Assembly: GCA_029851415.1 (NCBI GenBank)
Contig: CM056741.1
Span: 176,311,021-176,375,020, forward strand
DNA from: Eretmocerus hayati
Taxonomy: Eukaryota > Arthropoda > Insecta > Hymenoptera > Aphelinidae
Direction of reading: 5' to 3'
DNA: 64,000 bases
Shown: in pieces, positions 47,406 to 59,856 of the stretch
Numbering within the stretch: position 1 is the first letter of the stretch
Layout: each line of letters opens with the position of its first letter
Program-made: the position numbers and the translations under genes
Notes under the pieces: model-generated
Told to the model about the DNA's origin: nothing
Databases searched by the model: none
What the model saw: only the letters and a program-made list of their open reading frames with translations

Positions 47406-49730
47406 ATTGTGATATTTTCAGTGCGATAAAGGCTCATGAAATAGCCAAAACGTCGCACCAACGTGTAGATATATACACTCATCATCGCGAATCGATCGTG
47501 TCCAGTATCAAATTCCGCATTATTGAACTATCCATGAGTTTTTGAAACTCAAAAATCTATGCTAATGAGAGTAACAAAACACCCTTCAAGTAAGATTACA
47601 ACGTAATACAATTTTGATAAATTCGGCAAGAAAATTTTCCCAGATTAACCCTGCATCTGACTCTGGGAAAAACTCGGACACAATTGGATACTGATTCCCG
47701 GTACTAGTTCTTCTTGTGGACCCTTGAGAATATTTTGTACACTTCTATCCATCACAAATTATCTATCAAATATTTACTATCCGTGAAGAAAAAATTACAC
47801 TTAGTGGTTTAACTTTATTATTCTTCCTCAGAATGGTGACCAGAGACTTTTTATTTAAAAATTTCGCGTCATTCCATCAGCTAAGATTCTTTCAACATCG
47901 AAAAAATTGATATAGATTCTTGAGCAATATCTCCGCGAATCATGGGTACTTCCGAAATTGAAATTAAATATCATCAAATCTCCTTGGTCCAAACTCGATT
48001 TTTATCACGAGTACTTGACACTGATCGGCATAAATATATGAACCGCATCGTCCAAAATACTTTCGGTTTATTATCCAAGGTCACTTCGTGAAAAAATCAG
48101 AGTTAAAATTTGGAAAGGCCTTGGTCAAAACAATCGTGTTTTGATGAGAATGAGTATCAACTGCAAATTTTAATTAATGAAATTCCAAGCTACCATAGAC
48201 AAGATTCGCAACACATTTAAAAAATTCATGTCAATGAAATCTACACAAGTTACAATGTTATGCACGGATCAAAATTCCCTGTTTGGTTATACTTTGGCAG
48301 CTTATCATGCAACAAGATAGTTTCCACTTACTCAAAACATTTATAACCCACTTCCAGAAGCTTGTCTATCCACATTTTCTTTCCTTGTATCGCGATAAAT
48401 GGTCCAACAAGACCACCAACTCGACTCAATTCAAATAGATAAAACTCAATTTATGTGCATTTAGCGAGACATTTAGAAAATAAAACGAGATTCACTGAAC
48501 CTCTTTGGAGGTTTGACGACTGCATTTTCCGTTCATATCACTACCACCTACACGGATGGAAATTTTTCCCACGGCGTATGTACGACAAAGAATAAGCATC
48601 AAATACAACATCATCAATGTGTAAAAAAAATTTAGTTATCAGCACTTCACTCGTGACTCAAAACAAAATTCGAATTAAGTACGCACGACCATTCCGTTAT
48701 CACATAAAAAAGATCCTTTCAGTTTTACTGCAATTAATGTACTAGCTGCCTTACTCCTTTGCGATATGACTGTCTCACTTTTGACTTAATTAAAGCGGTA
48801 AAGAGGTACATAATCCTGTATAATGTCTGAATGGAGACCCTTCACAGTGAGCGAAAAGGAATTAGTTTTGATGAGATGAGCATGGAGTCTGGATATATCA
48901 TGTATCAAGTACGTATAGTTTCAATGGCAAAAAGAAGCGAAAGGACGATTGGCTTTTAATGGGCCTTTTATCGTTCATCTTGGCGTCAATAACAGCATGT
49001 CAAGTAGTTCTAAAAAAATCTTGAATCAGACGTGTAAGAAGCTCAGTATAAGAACAAAGGATTGATTTCATTTATTGACTTTAACGATCAATTTTTAACT
49101 GGCTGCAGAATATCTTGTCTATATAGATTTGAAGGTGTAGTAGCATCGTCATTAGTCGTATTGAATAACTCTAATTATTTGCATAATCGATGCTAATACG
49201 ATTTATAATGTGGCTAAAGCATGCACTCAAAAAGTTATAAATCCAACTCTTTTCGATCCCATACTATGATGCGTACTACCGTACCTTCGAAAACAAGCGC
49301 CTCTCTGCTCTATCATAATTTAAAATAATCGGAACCAGGCATGTACGATCAAGATATTGGCAGTAATGATATGAGGACAAAAGTGTCAATTATACAAGTG
49401 TTGATTGTTGTTTCAATGAAATTGATTCAAATTTTTCTGATTTATAATCGTTGGAGATGGATGTAAACCTTTGATCTTTCATTATTGAGGAGCAAATTAA
49501 AGGTTCGCAATGTAGGGCGAATCTGTGAATGTCGTTGTCAACGGTGATTTGCATACTTGCTCAGAATGTTAAATTTACTCGGATTGCCTTCGAAGTGCCA
49601 CTTACAGATTGTTTCAGAACTAGTCCAATTAATGGCACCGATATGACATGACCAGACTTCACTAGATAATTAACCAGTGATGAGACGCAGAAACAGGGTT
49701 TTGCCTTGTACTATCTACTTGATGCGTAAG
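47406..49730. other. Intergenic, no gene seen
   Basis: The emptiest stretch of the window. It is AT-rich, with no ATG frame of 60 codons or more on either strand, no paired repeat and no RNA-like structure that I can support. Confidence 0.5.
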
Positions 49731-49732
49731 TA

Positions 49733-50077
49733 GTACATTTCGATACAATGGTGCAAAAACTTTTTTTTTCGCGTTCGAATGATGGATTTCCGGCCCGAGC
49801 CGCAGGCAAGGTTCGGCATCATCACGAGGATGCCAAAAGATAGGATTCACTCCCTTGTATCAAACTATACTTTTCGATACACTGTGCGTAAAAGTTCACT
49901 TTGCGCACAGTTTGTCGACTTTTACTCACAGTTTATCGAAAAGTATGGCTAAATACACGGGCGTAAAACCTATTATTCGCATCCTCGTAATGATTCCGAC
50001 CCTCGCCTGCGGCTCGGGCCGGAAACCCATCACTCGGACGCGAATAAAACGTTTTACGCCCTTGTATCGAAATGTAC
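49733..50077. mobile_element. CGATACA-family element, 345 bp, TA duplication
   Basis: TA at 49731-49732 and 50078-50079. Termini GTACATTTCGATACAATGG and, inverted, GTACATTTCGATACAAGGG. Inside, two half-units face each other across GTGCGTAAAAG...GCGCACAGTTTGTCG. The half-unit arrangement of the copy at 31495 corresponds to one outer end plus the internal junction. It holds no gene. Confidence 0.8.
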
Positions 50078-50274
50078 TATTTTGTCATGTGTGCATAAAG
50101 TTGTGCGAAAAAGTCACTTTGCGGGTGGGTGTGCAGTTAGCGAAGTTGAGTGAAAATTTTTTACGCATGACTTTCAATACGCAAAGTTGAAAATCGTGCG
50201 AAAAATTGTCTCAATCGTGCGCAAAGTTCTCTTGATCGTGCGCAAATTTGTTATCGAATTCAGAATCCTCGCTA

Positions 50275-51190
50275 TAGCTGAACTGATCGAAGGTACTGGA
50301 ATTTGGAACAGATTCAAAGTTTTCTTCCTTGAACACTTTGAATCCAGTGGTGAAGGACTGGCTCTAAATCATATCAACAACATACTAAACTCAGAGGATA
50401 CTAAATGCGAAAATGTTGGTTTGCCAAAACCAAATCCATTAATAATAATGGCCAAAGGTGGAGAGTCAGATCAGTTGAATGTAGAAGAAGGGAGGAAAAG
50501 ATTTGAAGCATTATATATTCTAAGCTACATTGTGATCAGAAGTTGATCTTTGAGAAATTGAAAAATATGGAAAATATGACAAATTCCATGGATGGACCTG
50601 GTGGTTGTGGGGAAACATTCCTGTACAAAACTCTCATCTATTTTTTTTATCTGGAGGTAGAAAAGTCTTATCAATGGCCTGGACTGAAATAGCATCAAAA
50701 CTTTCGCCTCAAGGTTTAACAAGTCAGAAGACTTTTAAATTACCTCTAGATTTAGAGTGCGTTGAGTCCATTTTCCTGAAGTCGCATATGCATCAAGAGA
50801 AATTGAGAGGAGCCTAAATCATAATTTGGGACGAAGCTTCAATGATACACAAAAAGGCGTTAGAAGATGTTGATAGAACATTAATGGAACCGTTCGGAGG
50901 GAAGTTGGTACTTTTGGGGGAAGCCTTTCGCCAAATTTCACCAGTTATGAAGCGGGGAAATCGAGATTCCATAGTGAAATAGACAATCAAACCCTCAGTT
51001 CTTTGACCTCTCTCCAATGTTATGATTTTAGCTAACAAAATTTTTGTTATCGAGGAGATTTGAAAATTTAATGTAAACATCTGATTTTCGAAATTCAAAT
51101 TCATTTAGCTGAAAAACATAGATAAAAACAAATAGAAGATTGATCAACTGGATACAAAATTCACTTGCTGAATGGATGTACACTCAGATA
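50275..51190 (+). pseudogene. Helitron Rep/helicase relic (PIF1-like helicase part)
   Basis: Reading across frames, the landmarks occur in family order: LALNHINNILNSEDTKC and VGLPKP (about 50360-50430), a Walker A written GPGGCGETFLYKTLIY at about 50597-50645 with Glu for the essential Lys, FKLPLDLE (about 50730), IIWDEASMIHKKALEDVDR with the Walker B Asp-Glu (50820-50880), and GKLVLLGEAFRQISPV (50899-50950). Stops (TAG in 50690s, TAA at 50817) and frame changes break it. The upstream endonuclease part is absent. A degenerate AATCGTGCG repeat precedes it (50185-50250). Confidence 0.85.
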
Positions 51191-51273
51191 AGAGTTTTTT
51201 CTTTCTTTTATTCACGAGGAAGAAGCTATAATATGTACTGCTCCGAGATGTTCCGTGTGGGTCATCCTCCATT

Positions 51274-51317
51274 CACCTAGCATATCACTGCTGTCATATG
51301 CAGTGATATGCTAGGTG
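51274..51317. repeat. Perfect hairpin, 17-bp arms
   Basis: CACCTAGCATATCACTG at 51274-51290 is inverted at 51301-51317 around a 10-base loop that itself contains CATATG. It lies about 100 bases beyond the Helitron relic. CTAG occurs within the stem, but the arrangement (hairpin then CTRR) of a Helitron 3' end is not clear. Confidence 0.85.
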
Positions 51318-51359
51318 TATAAGAAAAAAATATAGACGAGCTCAACGGCAATCAGAGGA

Positions 51360-51500
51360 ATTTAGTTGTAGTCAGTGGACCTTGATGGATTTCAGTGGAG
51401 GTCAATGGAGTTCGTGGAAGTGCCGGAAATAAAAAAAATGTCTGTGGGGCTTAGTGGCACTCGGTGGATGTCAACGGGGATAGGGGGGAGTCTAGGATAT
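51360..51500. repeat. Degenerate GTCAGTGGA repeat tract
   Basis: About seven imperfect copies of TTAGTGG/GTCAGTGGA/GTCAATGGAG, each about 12-20 bases apart. Confidence 0.6.
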
Positions 51501-53015
51501 CATCCAATCCTTAAACGGCGTTAAACGCCATAATCACAGGTTTTGCTCTTGTACTGCAAAATGACGATGACTCAGGGCTCGGTTGATCCCGGGATTGTGT
51601 TTAGATGGTCATTTTGAGTCGAAAAAACATCTTAGAATCCCCATTCTAGCCACTCGTCTCGTTTGAGAGCAGAAACACGGGGAATCGAGCCCTCGCTCGC
51701 CTGCCCTGAATTAGAAGAAATAATGCCCATTTCGGACCTGATGGTTTGAACCTCCAGCTCGCTTGTGGCTTGAGGCTCGCCTCCGGAAATTTTTACACAT
51801 ATTTGAGGATACTTTGGGGAGTGATCCCACCCAGATTGGTGCACAATAACTCAGATGGAAGCATATGCGAGCCATGCCTATGTTGACGTCTTAAGCAAAA
51901 AGTCAAAAAAGGGTGTTTTAAATTGGCGGAATAAATAAATCGAGAATTGAATGGCCCTCCCAGATTATTGTTCTAATCGAAAGTATTTGTATCGAAAAAT
52001 ATATTCGCACAGGTTTGGGGTCAGGAGAAAAAAAAACAATCCCCCCTATTAATCCGCAGGCTATCGAGAAGTTGGCGTATCTCGAATTTTTCGATATCTC
52101 ATGTCCATCATACTTTGTTTTGATTGAGATGTTTTGAATTCGAGGGTTGATGTTTTTGTTGTGATGTAAGAAGTTTGAGGTTTGGTTCAAGTTCTGATAT
52201 TTTTGAATTCTGCGCGATATCAACAGAGAAGGCATTGTCGCAAAATCCAAGATACAGATATCTCTGTTTTCCACTCTTATTGTGCAAATAATAGTGATCA
52301 TAATGATGAGATGTGTGATGAAGATTGGCATTACGCTTTGATGAGAGAAAATAACTCATCAAAAGAACTAGATACTTATATACGTCTAAGATGTAAAAAG
52401 AAACCCGTGCGCAATTCAACGTCCAAAAAGGTTTTTCTGAAGATTGAGCGGGTGTGATTTGGATACCTTTTCAGGTTATAATTCAATTTTTAGTTTTCAG
52501 CATTTCATTAAAAAATCCGAAAAATGGCCTTATGGCTGTTTTGTGATGAATTGCCCATTAGCAAATCAATTATGAATAATCCAATCATTCTTCCAAAAAT
52601 ATCATAATTTCCAAATTTGCAAGCCACTTAGACCTTAAACTCTAATGTGATGCGGCTCATGCCACGTCATATTTTCATACTTATTACAAGATTGTGGATT
52701 TCAGGCACTGTGCAGTCTGAGACTTCACTTTATTCGAAAATCGAGGGAAACTGTATAGGAGTGCACAAGAGTCTGATCCCATACAGCCGATTATAACTCT
52801 GCGTAATCTGTGTTCAACTTGCACTTATATATGGAGTTATAAAATTTATTCGATTTGGGTTGTTCGAAACGATCGAGTCTCTCTTTTTTTCTGCAAGTCT
52901 AAGTGAAATAGATTTCGGGGTTTCAAACGTTGAGAATGGTCTCATTAAACAAGCCTACGATTACTTGAAACGTTGAACTCCAAATCTACAAAACAAGTTT
53001 GTGTCCATAGTTTAT
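51501..53015. other. Mostly featureless, one exon-like frame
   Basis: No supported gene. The plus-strand frame ending at 52457 (with CDEDWHYALMRENNSS and a basic tail) has a balanced composition but no start context, splice support or recognised motif, and overlaps minus-strand frames of similar length. Confidence 0.35.
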
Positions 53016-53017
53016 AG

Positions 53018-53896
53018 TACCCTGCAAAAAAAATGGAACATGGAAAGCTTCACTGAAACAGCTTACTCCGACGCCCCTGGGTCTACAGCAATTTTTCAAA
53101 GAGCATTTGAAAGATAAGGAAAACTATCAAATTATGAGGTTCAAAAATTATTTTGATTAAAATTTCTTGCTTATATAATCGACGCTCAAAAGTGTAAAAG
53201 TCGACATATCAATCAAGCAACCCTCAATTCTATGCAAATCATGCTGTTGAAAAAATTCTTAAAGAATGTTGTAGCTCTTTTCAATATCTTCAAAATCTTT
53301 TTGTATACATTGCTCTATGATCTTTTAGAGCCGAGTTACAAGCGATCGCACAAAAGAGTTTGGCACGGGTGATTAGGTATCAAAAATACAAAAACGGTCA
53401 TAATCTACGACTTTGACGAAAGATCTTCCGAATTTTATTGAATTATTATATCCAGACTTATCGCAAAGACTCGGAAGGATGTTCGTCCGTTTCAACTCAG
53501 GAAAAACGCATAACTTCATACTTCCAAAACCCCCAACCCGTACAAAACTCCTTTCGCGAGATCACTTGTAATTCGGGTTTGAAAAATCGTAGAGCAGTAT
53601 GTAAAAAGTGATTCTATAGATATTGAAAAGAACTACAAGATTTTCTAAGGATCTTTACAACAGCATGGTTTCTATGGATATGGAGGGTGATTGATTAAAA
53701 CGGAGATTTCTGAAGTTTTTGGCGTCGATTGAAAGCGAGAAATTTCAATTGAAATAATTTGCAAAACACATGAATTTGATAGATTTTTCTCTCATCTTTC
53801 GAATGCGTTTCGAAAAATTGCCGTAGGCTCCAGAGCGTCGGAGTAAACGCTGTTTTAGTAAAAAGGTTTCTGGGTTCCATTCTTTATACAGCGTAC
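53018..53896. repeat. Foldback MITE, about 880 bp
   Basis: The arms run almost to the middle. The outer parts pair TGCAAAAAAAATGGAACA with TTCCATTCTTTATACAGC, then ACTCCGACGCC with GAGCGTCGGAGT, CAATTTTTCAAAGAGCATTTG with its inverse near 53800, and CATGCTGTTGAAAA with AACAGCATGG. No gene; the 61-codon frames at its right end are arm sequence. Confidence 0.75.
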
Positions 53897-54089
53897 TGCA
53901 TAAACTCGTGGTACTGAACGTACCACCCAAGGTACCACCATTTACGAATCTTGAATCAAAAGGAATTATCTGATTTTACAGCTCATGACTCAACCATTGT
54001 ATTATGTATGTGTTGTTAAGTTTCTCATAGAATTTTGACAGCGCGCTTGCGCGCGTGAAAAGTTTCTGGTTTTTTTTTAAATTGAGCTC

Positions 54090-54610
54090 AGAGTTTGACA
54101 TTTTCACGAAACTGCTCAACTTGTAACGACTGTAACTCCTATGAAAAGTCCGATAATCAACTTTTACAAGTAGTGAAATTGTAGCTTTTTTCATGCCCTT
54201 CAAAATGACCACTGGTGAAAGTCGATTATCTCATGTCTAAAGGGAGCTAGATCACTTTGAAGGAGGCCCAAAAATCGCTAAATTGTGCTCTCAGTAAATA
54301 GCTCCTAGAAGTTGCTAGGCTCAATTATCGCCCTCGAACAATTTTTTTCTTGAAAGTACCAGTCTTGAGAAAGGGAATGCGCTCAGGTACATCCAAAAAT
54401 ATTGAGTCTAGTCGGAGCTACGATTTTTCCAAAATAGGCTAAAAAGGGGCCTCGAATAGATCTTTTATGGGCCCTCAGGTCCATGGGGGGCTTCGAAAAA
54501 ATTCCAAAAATTTTATTCGTACTATTCGAACATGGTACTAACAGGGAAAAATTTTTGGGATTTTTACCAGACCCCCCTGGTGACGGCTCTGGCTGAATTG
54601 CTCCGAAATG
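54090..54610. repeat. Dispersed repeat family with GTCACCAGGG end, copy 3
   Basis: Same orientation and block order as 26440-26860 and 46860-47405: CTTCAAAATGACCACTGGTG, then CTCAGTAAATAGCTCC, then a GGTACTAACAGGGAAA block, ending at CCCCCCTGGTGACGGC. Confidence 0.7.
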
Positions 54611-54844
54611 GCCCATATAAATATTTTTAACGATTAGAAAAAACAAACTGAATTGTAGGTCATCATAAGATACTCGTGATTTAACCACCGATCAGAAAAG
54701 CGTTTGTGCCTTGAAGGCCATCACATTTGAAAACTAGTTGAGATTATGAACTACAACTTGAAAGATTACAAATTCTTCATAAAAAATTGACTGAGATTCC
54801 GTAGCTTGATTTGACCCTTGCCCTATCCCAAGAAAAATTATATT

Positions 54845-55767
54845 AGGGGCGTTAGTTTTCTCTCTTAACTTTTCCGAGTGAAATCTCACTCGGAAAGAGT
54901 GAGTTCTGACTCGGAGTTCGGAGTGAAATCGTGGCAACTCGGTACCGAGTGAGTTTCACTCAGAAAAAAGAGTGAGATTTTTCACTCGGGGAATCCGAGT
55001 GAATCCAAATGTTATTTAGCTGAAACTGAATATTTTCGTTTAATCAATACGTTGCGAGCTAAAAAATTGATGAATTATTGTTAATCATCCGAAGGTTGGA
55101 AGAAAAGAAAAAAATCTACTCCGCCTGTGTGGCATGGTCATTTCTCAATATTTTTGTAATTCAGGAAGTGCGGGGAATCGAACTTGGTTGTCATGATTGT
55201 AAGTCGGACTGCTTCTCCACTGGGCTACTGCTGCTGTTGATATCTGAGGTCCATAGCAACCTGTTATGTGAATGACGCACCGTGTAACTTTATACGTGTC
55301 GTAAGTGGAAATGAAAATATGAAAACTAGCAATGGTTTCGGGTGAAGAAATAACAATAGTGAAACCTACATTTCCCCGGTAACAGGGCATTGCTTCTATA
55401 TTAATAGGGTTGATTAATTTATACGTAATATGATATAATATTGGTCTGTATATGAATTTATAAAACTTATGGATTGACATTTCTTATCTCAGTTTTTCAA
55501 GGATTATTGTAGGAAATCTACTATTTTCCTCTTTGTGAGCTACGCAACTACGCATTGATCCATCAGTAACAAACGTGCCGTAAAACATAACCTAAAATTT
55601 GATTTGAGCGTCTCACTCTTGCATCCGAGTGAAATTTCACTCGAACTTCGGAGTGAAATTTTTGAGTTTTTTGATATCTGACTCTTTACCGAGTGAAATG
55701 GACTTTCACTCGGAATCCGAACGGAAAATCTCACTCGGAGAAGTTGAGAGAGTTGGGTGCGTTTACG
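54845..55767. mobile_element. Element with ACTCGG subterminal repeats
   Basis: Left end GGGGCGTTAGTTTTCTCTC, right end inverted GCGTAAACGCACCCAACTCTC. At least 15 copies of ACTCGG or CCGAGT, in both orientations, lie within 150 bases of the two ends (54880-55015 and 55610-55745). Dense short subterminal repeats are typical of hAT and CACTA elements. The interior lacks a gene and carries a tRNA-like sequence at 55165-55240. I could not define a target duplication. Confidence 0.65.
55165..55240 (-). ncRNA. tRNA-like sequence, possible SINE head or tRNA relic
   Basis: On the minus strand, GCAGCAGTAGCCCAGTGGAG contains an A box TAGCCCAGTGGA (about 55216-55227), followed after about 35 bases by a B box AAGTTCGATTCC (55174-55185) and CCGCAC. 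The middle reads CCGACTTACAATCATG, so a TAC (Val) anticodon is possible. The T stem does not pair well. This is a decayed or SINE-type copy rather than a working tRNA. Confidence 0.5.
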
Positions 55768-57400
55768 CTTGGGGGTACGTATTCCTCGAGATTTTGAATT
55801 CGACTTTTGTATCAGAAAATTATATTTTGGAGATTCGAGAATTCAAATCTCTTCGCGCAGTCATAAGCTAGATGAAGAATTTGCAAGAAAATCCGATACC
55901 CGTTTGACCCATAAGCGCCATGTGGGTCCTGCAGAACGTATCAACAATATATGTTGAATCTCATACATGCATGTCAATATTTCATGCCTCTCAAAGGTTC
56001 CACCATCTTGCTCTAGATCCTGCTTAACTGTTTCAGATGGTAATTGAGGTGTATTAACAGTCTCCGAGTTTCCAGACCACTTTCAAAATATCGTATAGTC
56101 AAATTTTCAAATTGTCAGAAATGACTCGTCACTGTACGAACACTATTTTACATTTACTGAGTTTCTAATCAAGCTTGACTGTACGGGGTATTCTACTGAT
56201 TTAAATAGCACTCTTTTGACCAAGGATACACCTCCAGAATATTCATAAAATACCGAAATTGTGCGAGATCTTATATTGACGTTCTGGATGACCAGGGTAA
56301 TGAGTAACGTTCTTGAATGTTTGATGGAATTCTGCGTGCATTCCGCCCGAATGGAACCTCCAGGCCAGTAAATCAAGTCAAAAAACATAACATCAACCCA
56401 TCCTCAGATAGTCTCGGTTTCTATAGGTTAATCAATGATACAGACTTCGATCGACTTTGCAAGAAGCATAGATTGTCCGATTTTTACGATTTCTATAGCT
56501 CCCGAGTTCCTCGATATAGACTTTTTCTCAATGATTGATGATAGCTGGCTGTCTCCTGTTGTCAAATTGAATGTATTCCAGATCATTCTGTGGCTTTAGA
56601 AAGGCTACCTTATTTTCGAATCCGTTTCATGATGTTTGTCAAACGAGTATTTCTCCTAATGGAACTTTTCGGTGGATGAGCACCAAAGCTCTAACTAGTG
56701 GCGGAATTTGCGGATCTCTCATAATTAAAGACCTATTGCATGGAACGAGTACAGCACGGAAGAGTTTCAATCGAGTCTCTTAAGATTCAAAGAATGCAAT
56801 CCTCGCTGCTCATGTATGTCATTATCGACAATTACCCACACCATACACTCAATATACCATACAAAGTGTCGGTTTCAGATGTAGTGTGAAGGTGACTACG
56901 AACGTTCTAGGATAAGCTTCGACAAATCTGACAATCGTTTGAGTCTGTTTGAGCCAATAGGGAACTGAAATGAGACTGACTGATTGCAATATCTTGTCGA
57001 ATATTTAAAATTTTTTAACTCCCAAGTCTGATGGATATCACTCTGTGGTTGAGTGTCCCCACCACAGTATATGCGAACGTCACAGAGCTGTCTTCAACTA
57101 ATTTGTGGCCTTGGGCAGAGACCATCCAACGCCTACGTAACGCTAGCGAAATTTCGAACATCTAAGAATCATACTTGGAGACGTCACCAGGAAATCTCTA
57201 TAAGCATCGAATTATTCCCTCGATTCTTTTGTGAGTGTCGTCGTAGTACCGAGTAAATTTTTTACGCACGGAAGCCTTGGTTCCCTGACTCATGCGAGAG
57301 GGGAATGACAGAAAATCGTATGTCCCCCGTCTTGGAAATAGAAATTTTTTTCGGGGGGAAAATCGATTTCGAAAGATCGAAGGAAGTCCTAAAACCCACG
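55768..57400. other. Intergenic, no gene seen
   Basis: Several 60-80 codon frames on each strand without motifs. The stretch 56300-56780 has two successive plus-strand ATG frames (56317-56538, 56571-56783) but no splice or poly(A) support that I can see. Confidence 0.35.
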
Positions 57401-58260
57401 AATACCCAAATGTTCGAATCGGAAATTCTGTCGGGCCAGGAATATACTCGCTCTGCATTGATCAGTTAAAAATGATCTCAATGAGGGGATTTCACTGAAT
57501 ATGGCGATTTTTTATTGAACCCCACTATACGACTCGTAGAAAGGCACTACCGGCGATCAATTTTCATTGACTCTAGGAAGAAAGTATCTTATCAAGATAG
57601 AAAAAGATCAATCACAGAACCAAGGGAAGTTTTTTCCGATAGACGTTTTGGCTCATATATCCGTTTTCTGCGCAGGTTTGATTGATTCCCTCAATTCTGG
57701 ACGAGATCTTCCTTCCTGCGTACAGAACTTCCGGTTCAAGCATCCAGATGTCTGCGTAATACCATCGTATTTGCACTTTTGGGGCTTTCGTGCTCTGTGG
57801 GACAAATCAGTTTTCTATTTTTTGGTATTGATTTGACTCTCGTCAGAATCTTTGCTTTGAGCAACCATGTATTCGCGTATTTGATGGCTTCCGTGGATAT
57901 CTAATACTTATTGAGATTGGTTATTTCATGGACAAAATTTTCGGTCTGAGCTCCTGTGTGCATATTTATCGGATCAAAGACTTTGCTGAATTTTGAGAGC
58001 AATGCCTTCCTCAACGGGACTTCCGATCCAAGCATCCGAGTATTTGCGAGACTTTTGGGTCTAAAACCCGTTACGAGAGGATTTCCATTTCGAATGTTTG
58101 TGTACTTGCCCATATAAGTACCATCTTGATTTTTCAGATTAGGTGTTTTTCACGACAGAATTGTTGGACTGAGCATCCGCGTGTTTGCGCGTATGAGAGC
58201 TTCCCTGGGTTCTGGGGCTGGTCTCTTGACTGTCGAAACTTCCAATAACGACTTTCCATG
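57400..58260. repeat. Degenerate tandem units around a GAGCATCCG...TTTGCG motif
   Basis: Similar segments recur every 90-150 bases: CAAGCATCCAGATGTCTGCG (57740s), GAGCAACCATGTATTCGCG (57860s), GAGCTCCTGTGTGCATATTT (57950s), CAAGCATCCGAGTATTTGCG (58030s), GAGCATCCGCGTGTTTGCGC (58170s). Each is followed by a GGCTTCC or similar block. Likely an old tandem duplication; it holds no gene I can support. Confidence 0.5.
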
Positions 58261-58369
58261 TTTTTCAATTTCAATTTCAACAGACAGACGAGGTACGATT
58301 CATAAAGTAATTATTTTTCCCGGAATTTTTACATGCACGGACTGCGCGTAATAAATTATTGTAAATCGT

Positions 58370-58700
58370 TCAATGTTTGCAACGATTCAAATGCTCCGGG
58401 AAAAGCCGAGCGACATGACCGAGCGAACCCGAGACCCGAGCGCCCGCGTGCATGTGTTGTATCTGTGTTATCTTTACAATGACGTTCGAAACGAATCACA
58501 TCATCAACACACCGAATCTACCGACAAAGAACAATCTCCGGGTTGACAAAATTCACAGAGATCACGGAGTAATGGGTATTCCCGACTTGCGAGATTTGTC
58601 GTTATCGTGCGGATCCCGAAATCGAGTCTAACCTCAAACGTCGTGCGGTTAACGAAGCGGACGACACGCGGCCGAGCATCCGCAGCAGATAAAATAAATT
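58370..58700. promoter_or_regulatory. CpG-rich patch, possible promoter region
   Basis: A GC-rich stretch, unlike its surroundings, with many CG dinucleotides (GAGCGACATGACCGAGCGAA, CGAGCGCCCGCG, GCGGACGACACGCGGCCGAG). It ends just before the putative transposon terminus at 58706. It could be a host promoter or first exon into which the transposon inserted, or just a GC island. No TATA box or start codon assigned. Confidence 0.3.
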
Positions 58701-58705
58701 AACAT

Positions 58706-58910
58706 CCCAGCAAACATTACGACAAGTCTACGACAAGTCATATTATTACATGACTCGGCTAATCTAGTCTACGACAAGATTACGATGTCGTCTACGACAT
58801 CGTAGAACGTCCCGTACGTCATCTTTCCGACGTCGTAATGACGTCGAATGTCAAGACAAAAGACGTCGTGAAGATGTCAATTAGGGATGTCGGGTTTTCG
58901 ACATTCTGTG
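58706..58910. mobile_element. Putative transposon terminus with subterminal repeats
   Basis: It begins CCCAGCAAACATTACGACA. The next 200 bases are full of short related motifs in both orientations: TACGACAAG (three times), TCTACGACATCGTAGA, GACGTCGTAATGACGTCG, AGACGTCGTGAAGATGTC. Such arrays mark the ends of CACTA/EnSpm-like DNA transposons. The matching end is not in the window, so the boundary is unproven. Confidence 0.55.
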
Positions 58911-59856
58911 GCCTTTTTTTCATTATAGGTTTTTAGGTCAAGTTCTTATTTTCTTAATTTAGAGTGTAAAAATAAGGTCAAGTTACGAGCTAAGCATATT
59001 GACATGTCCAAATGGACACAATTGTTTGCTCAACTCGTAATCTGACCCCATATTCATCACTCTAAATGAGTGAATTTGGTACCAAATGATTGTTTCAGGA
59101 TATAAACTTTATTGAATTGAGAACTCTCAATAATAATCAGTAAATGCACGTTACATGAAATAATTTTGTAGAAATAAGAGATTTCTACAAGCGCAATGTA
59201 AGTCTACAGATTTTTCTGCGCAGTGAGAAGAAAACAGTCTACAGATATACGATACTAATACAGAATCATTTGGAGGTATAATCAAATCCCTACATACTAT
59301 TTTCATAATAGCGAGCGATAAAACCTCAGAGTACCAAAGTAAAACACGATTAGTTACAGATTTGTAGAGAGTACAATGAAGTCATGAACGAATTGAACGC
59401 TGATTTTTCGTGACAGCTCTCGAGGAAGAAATAAAATCAATGGTCAGTTTTCAGAGAAACCGATTGAGGTCACGCAATAGTACTTTTGCGCGGTCAACGC
59501 GACACTTTTATAAAGTACCTGATACAAAAGAAAGTCAGATTTAGCTCTTCAGAGTATACTAATAATAAGTCATAAAGTTGTCCTCAAATTTACGCAATAG
59601 ACTTACGATACAAAACGAAATCAACTATCAATTTTTAAAAAGAGTTGTACAAAAAATGTAAATAGACAGTCATCATGCACAATAAAAAGCCTCTTCGTTT
59701 ACGACGAGTGATATAAACAGGAATAAAAAAATACGAAATTTTTAAAAGAACGAACATCAAGTAAGGCAAACAATGATGAATTATTCTACGAGTCGATATC
59801 AGTACAGAACGTGACTACCATCGAGCCATAGGAGCGCCCCATAACGTCGTAGAATT
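58911..59856. other. 3' flank of the DUF4806-type gene
   Basis: AT-rich and without a gene. It probably includes the 3' untranslated region of the minus-strand gene ending at 59857. A poly(A) signal in that orientation (TTTATT on the plus strand) lies near 59107. Confidence 0.4.

Noticed and set aside
51274..51317. Helitron 3' terminus
   Set aside because: The hairpin is much longer than a normal Helitron end, and no CTRR follows it within about 10 bases with an AT target. It is kept only as a hairpin.
52108..52457. Possible protein-coding frames on both strands
   Set aside because: Frames of about 90-137 codons overlap antisense to each other, with no ATG context, splice pairing or known motif, so neither can be chosen over the other.
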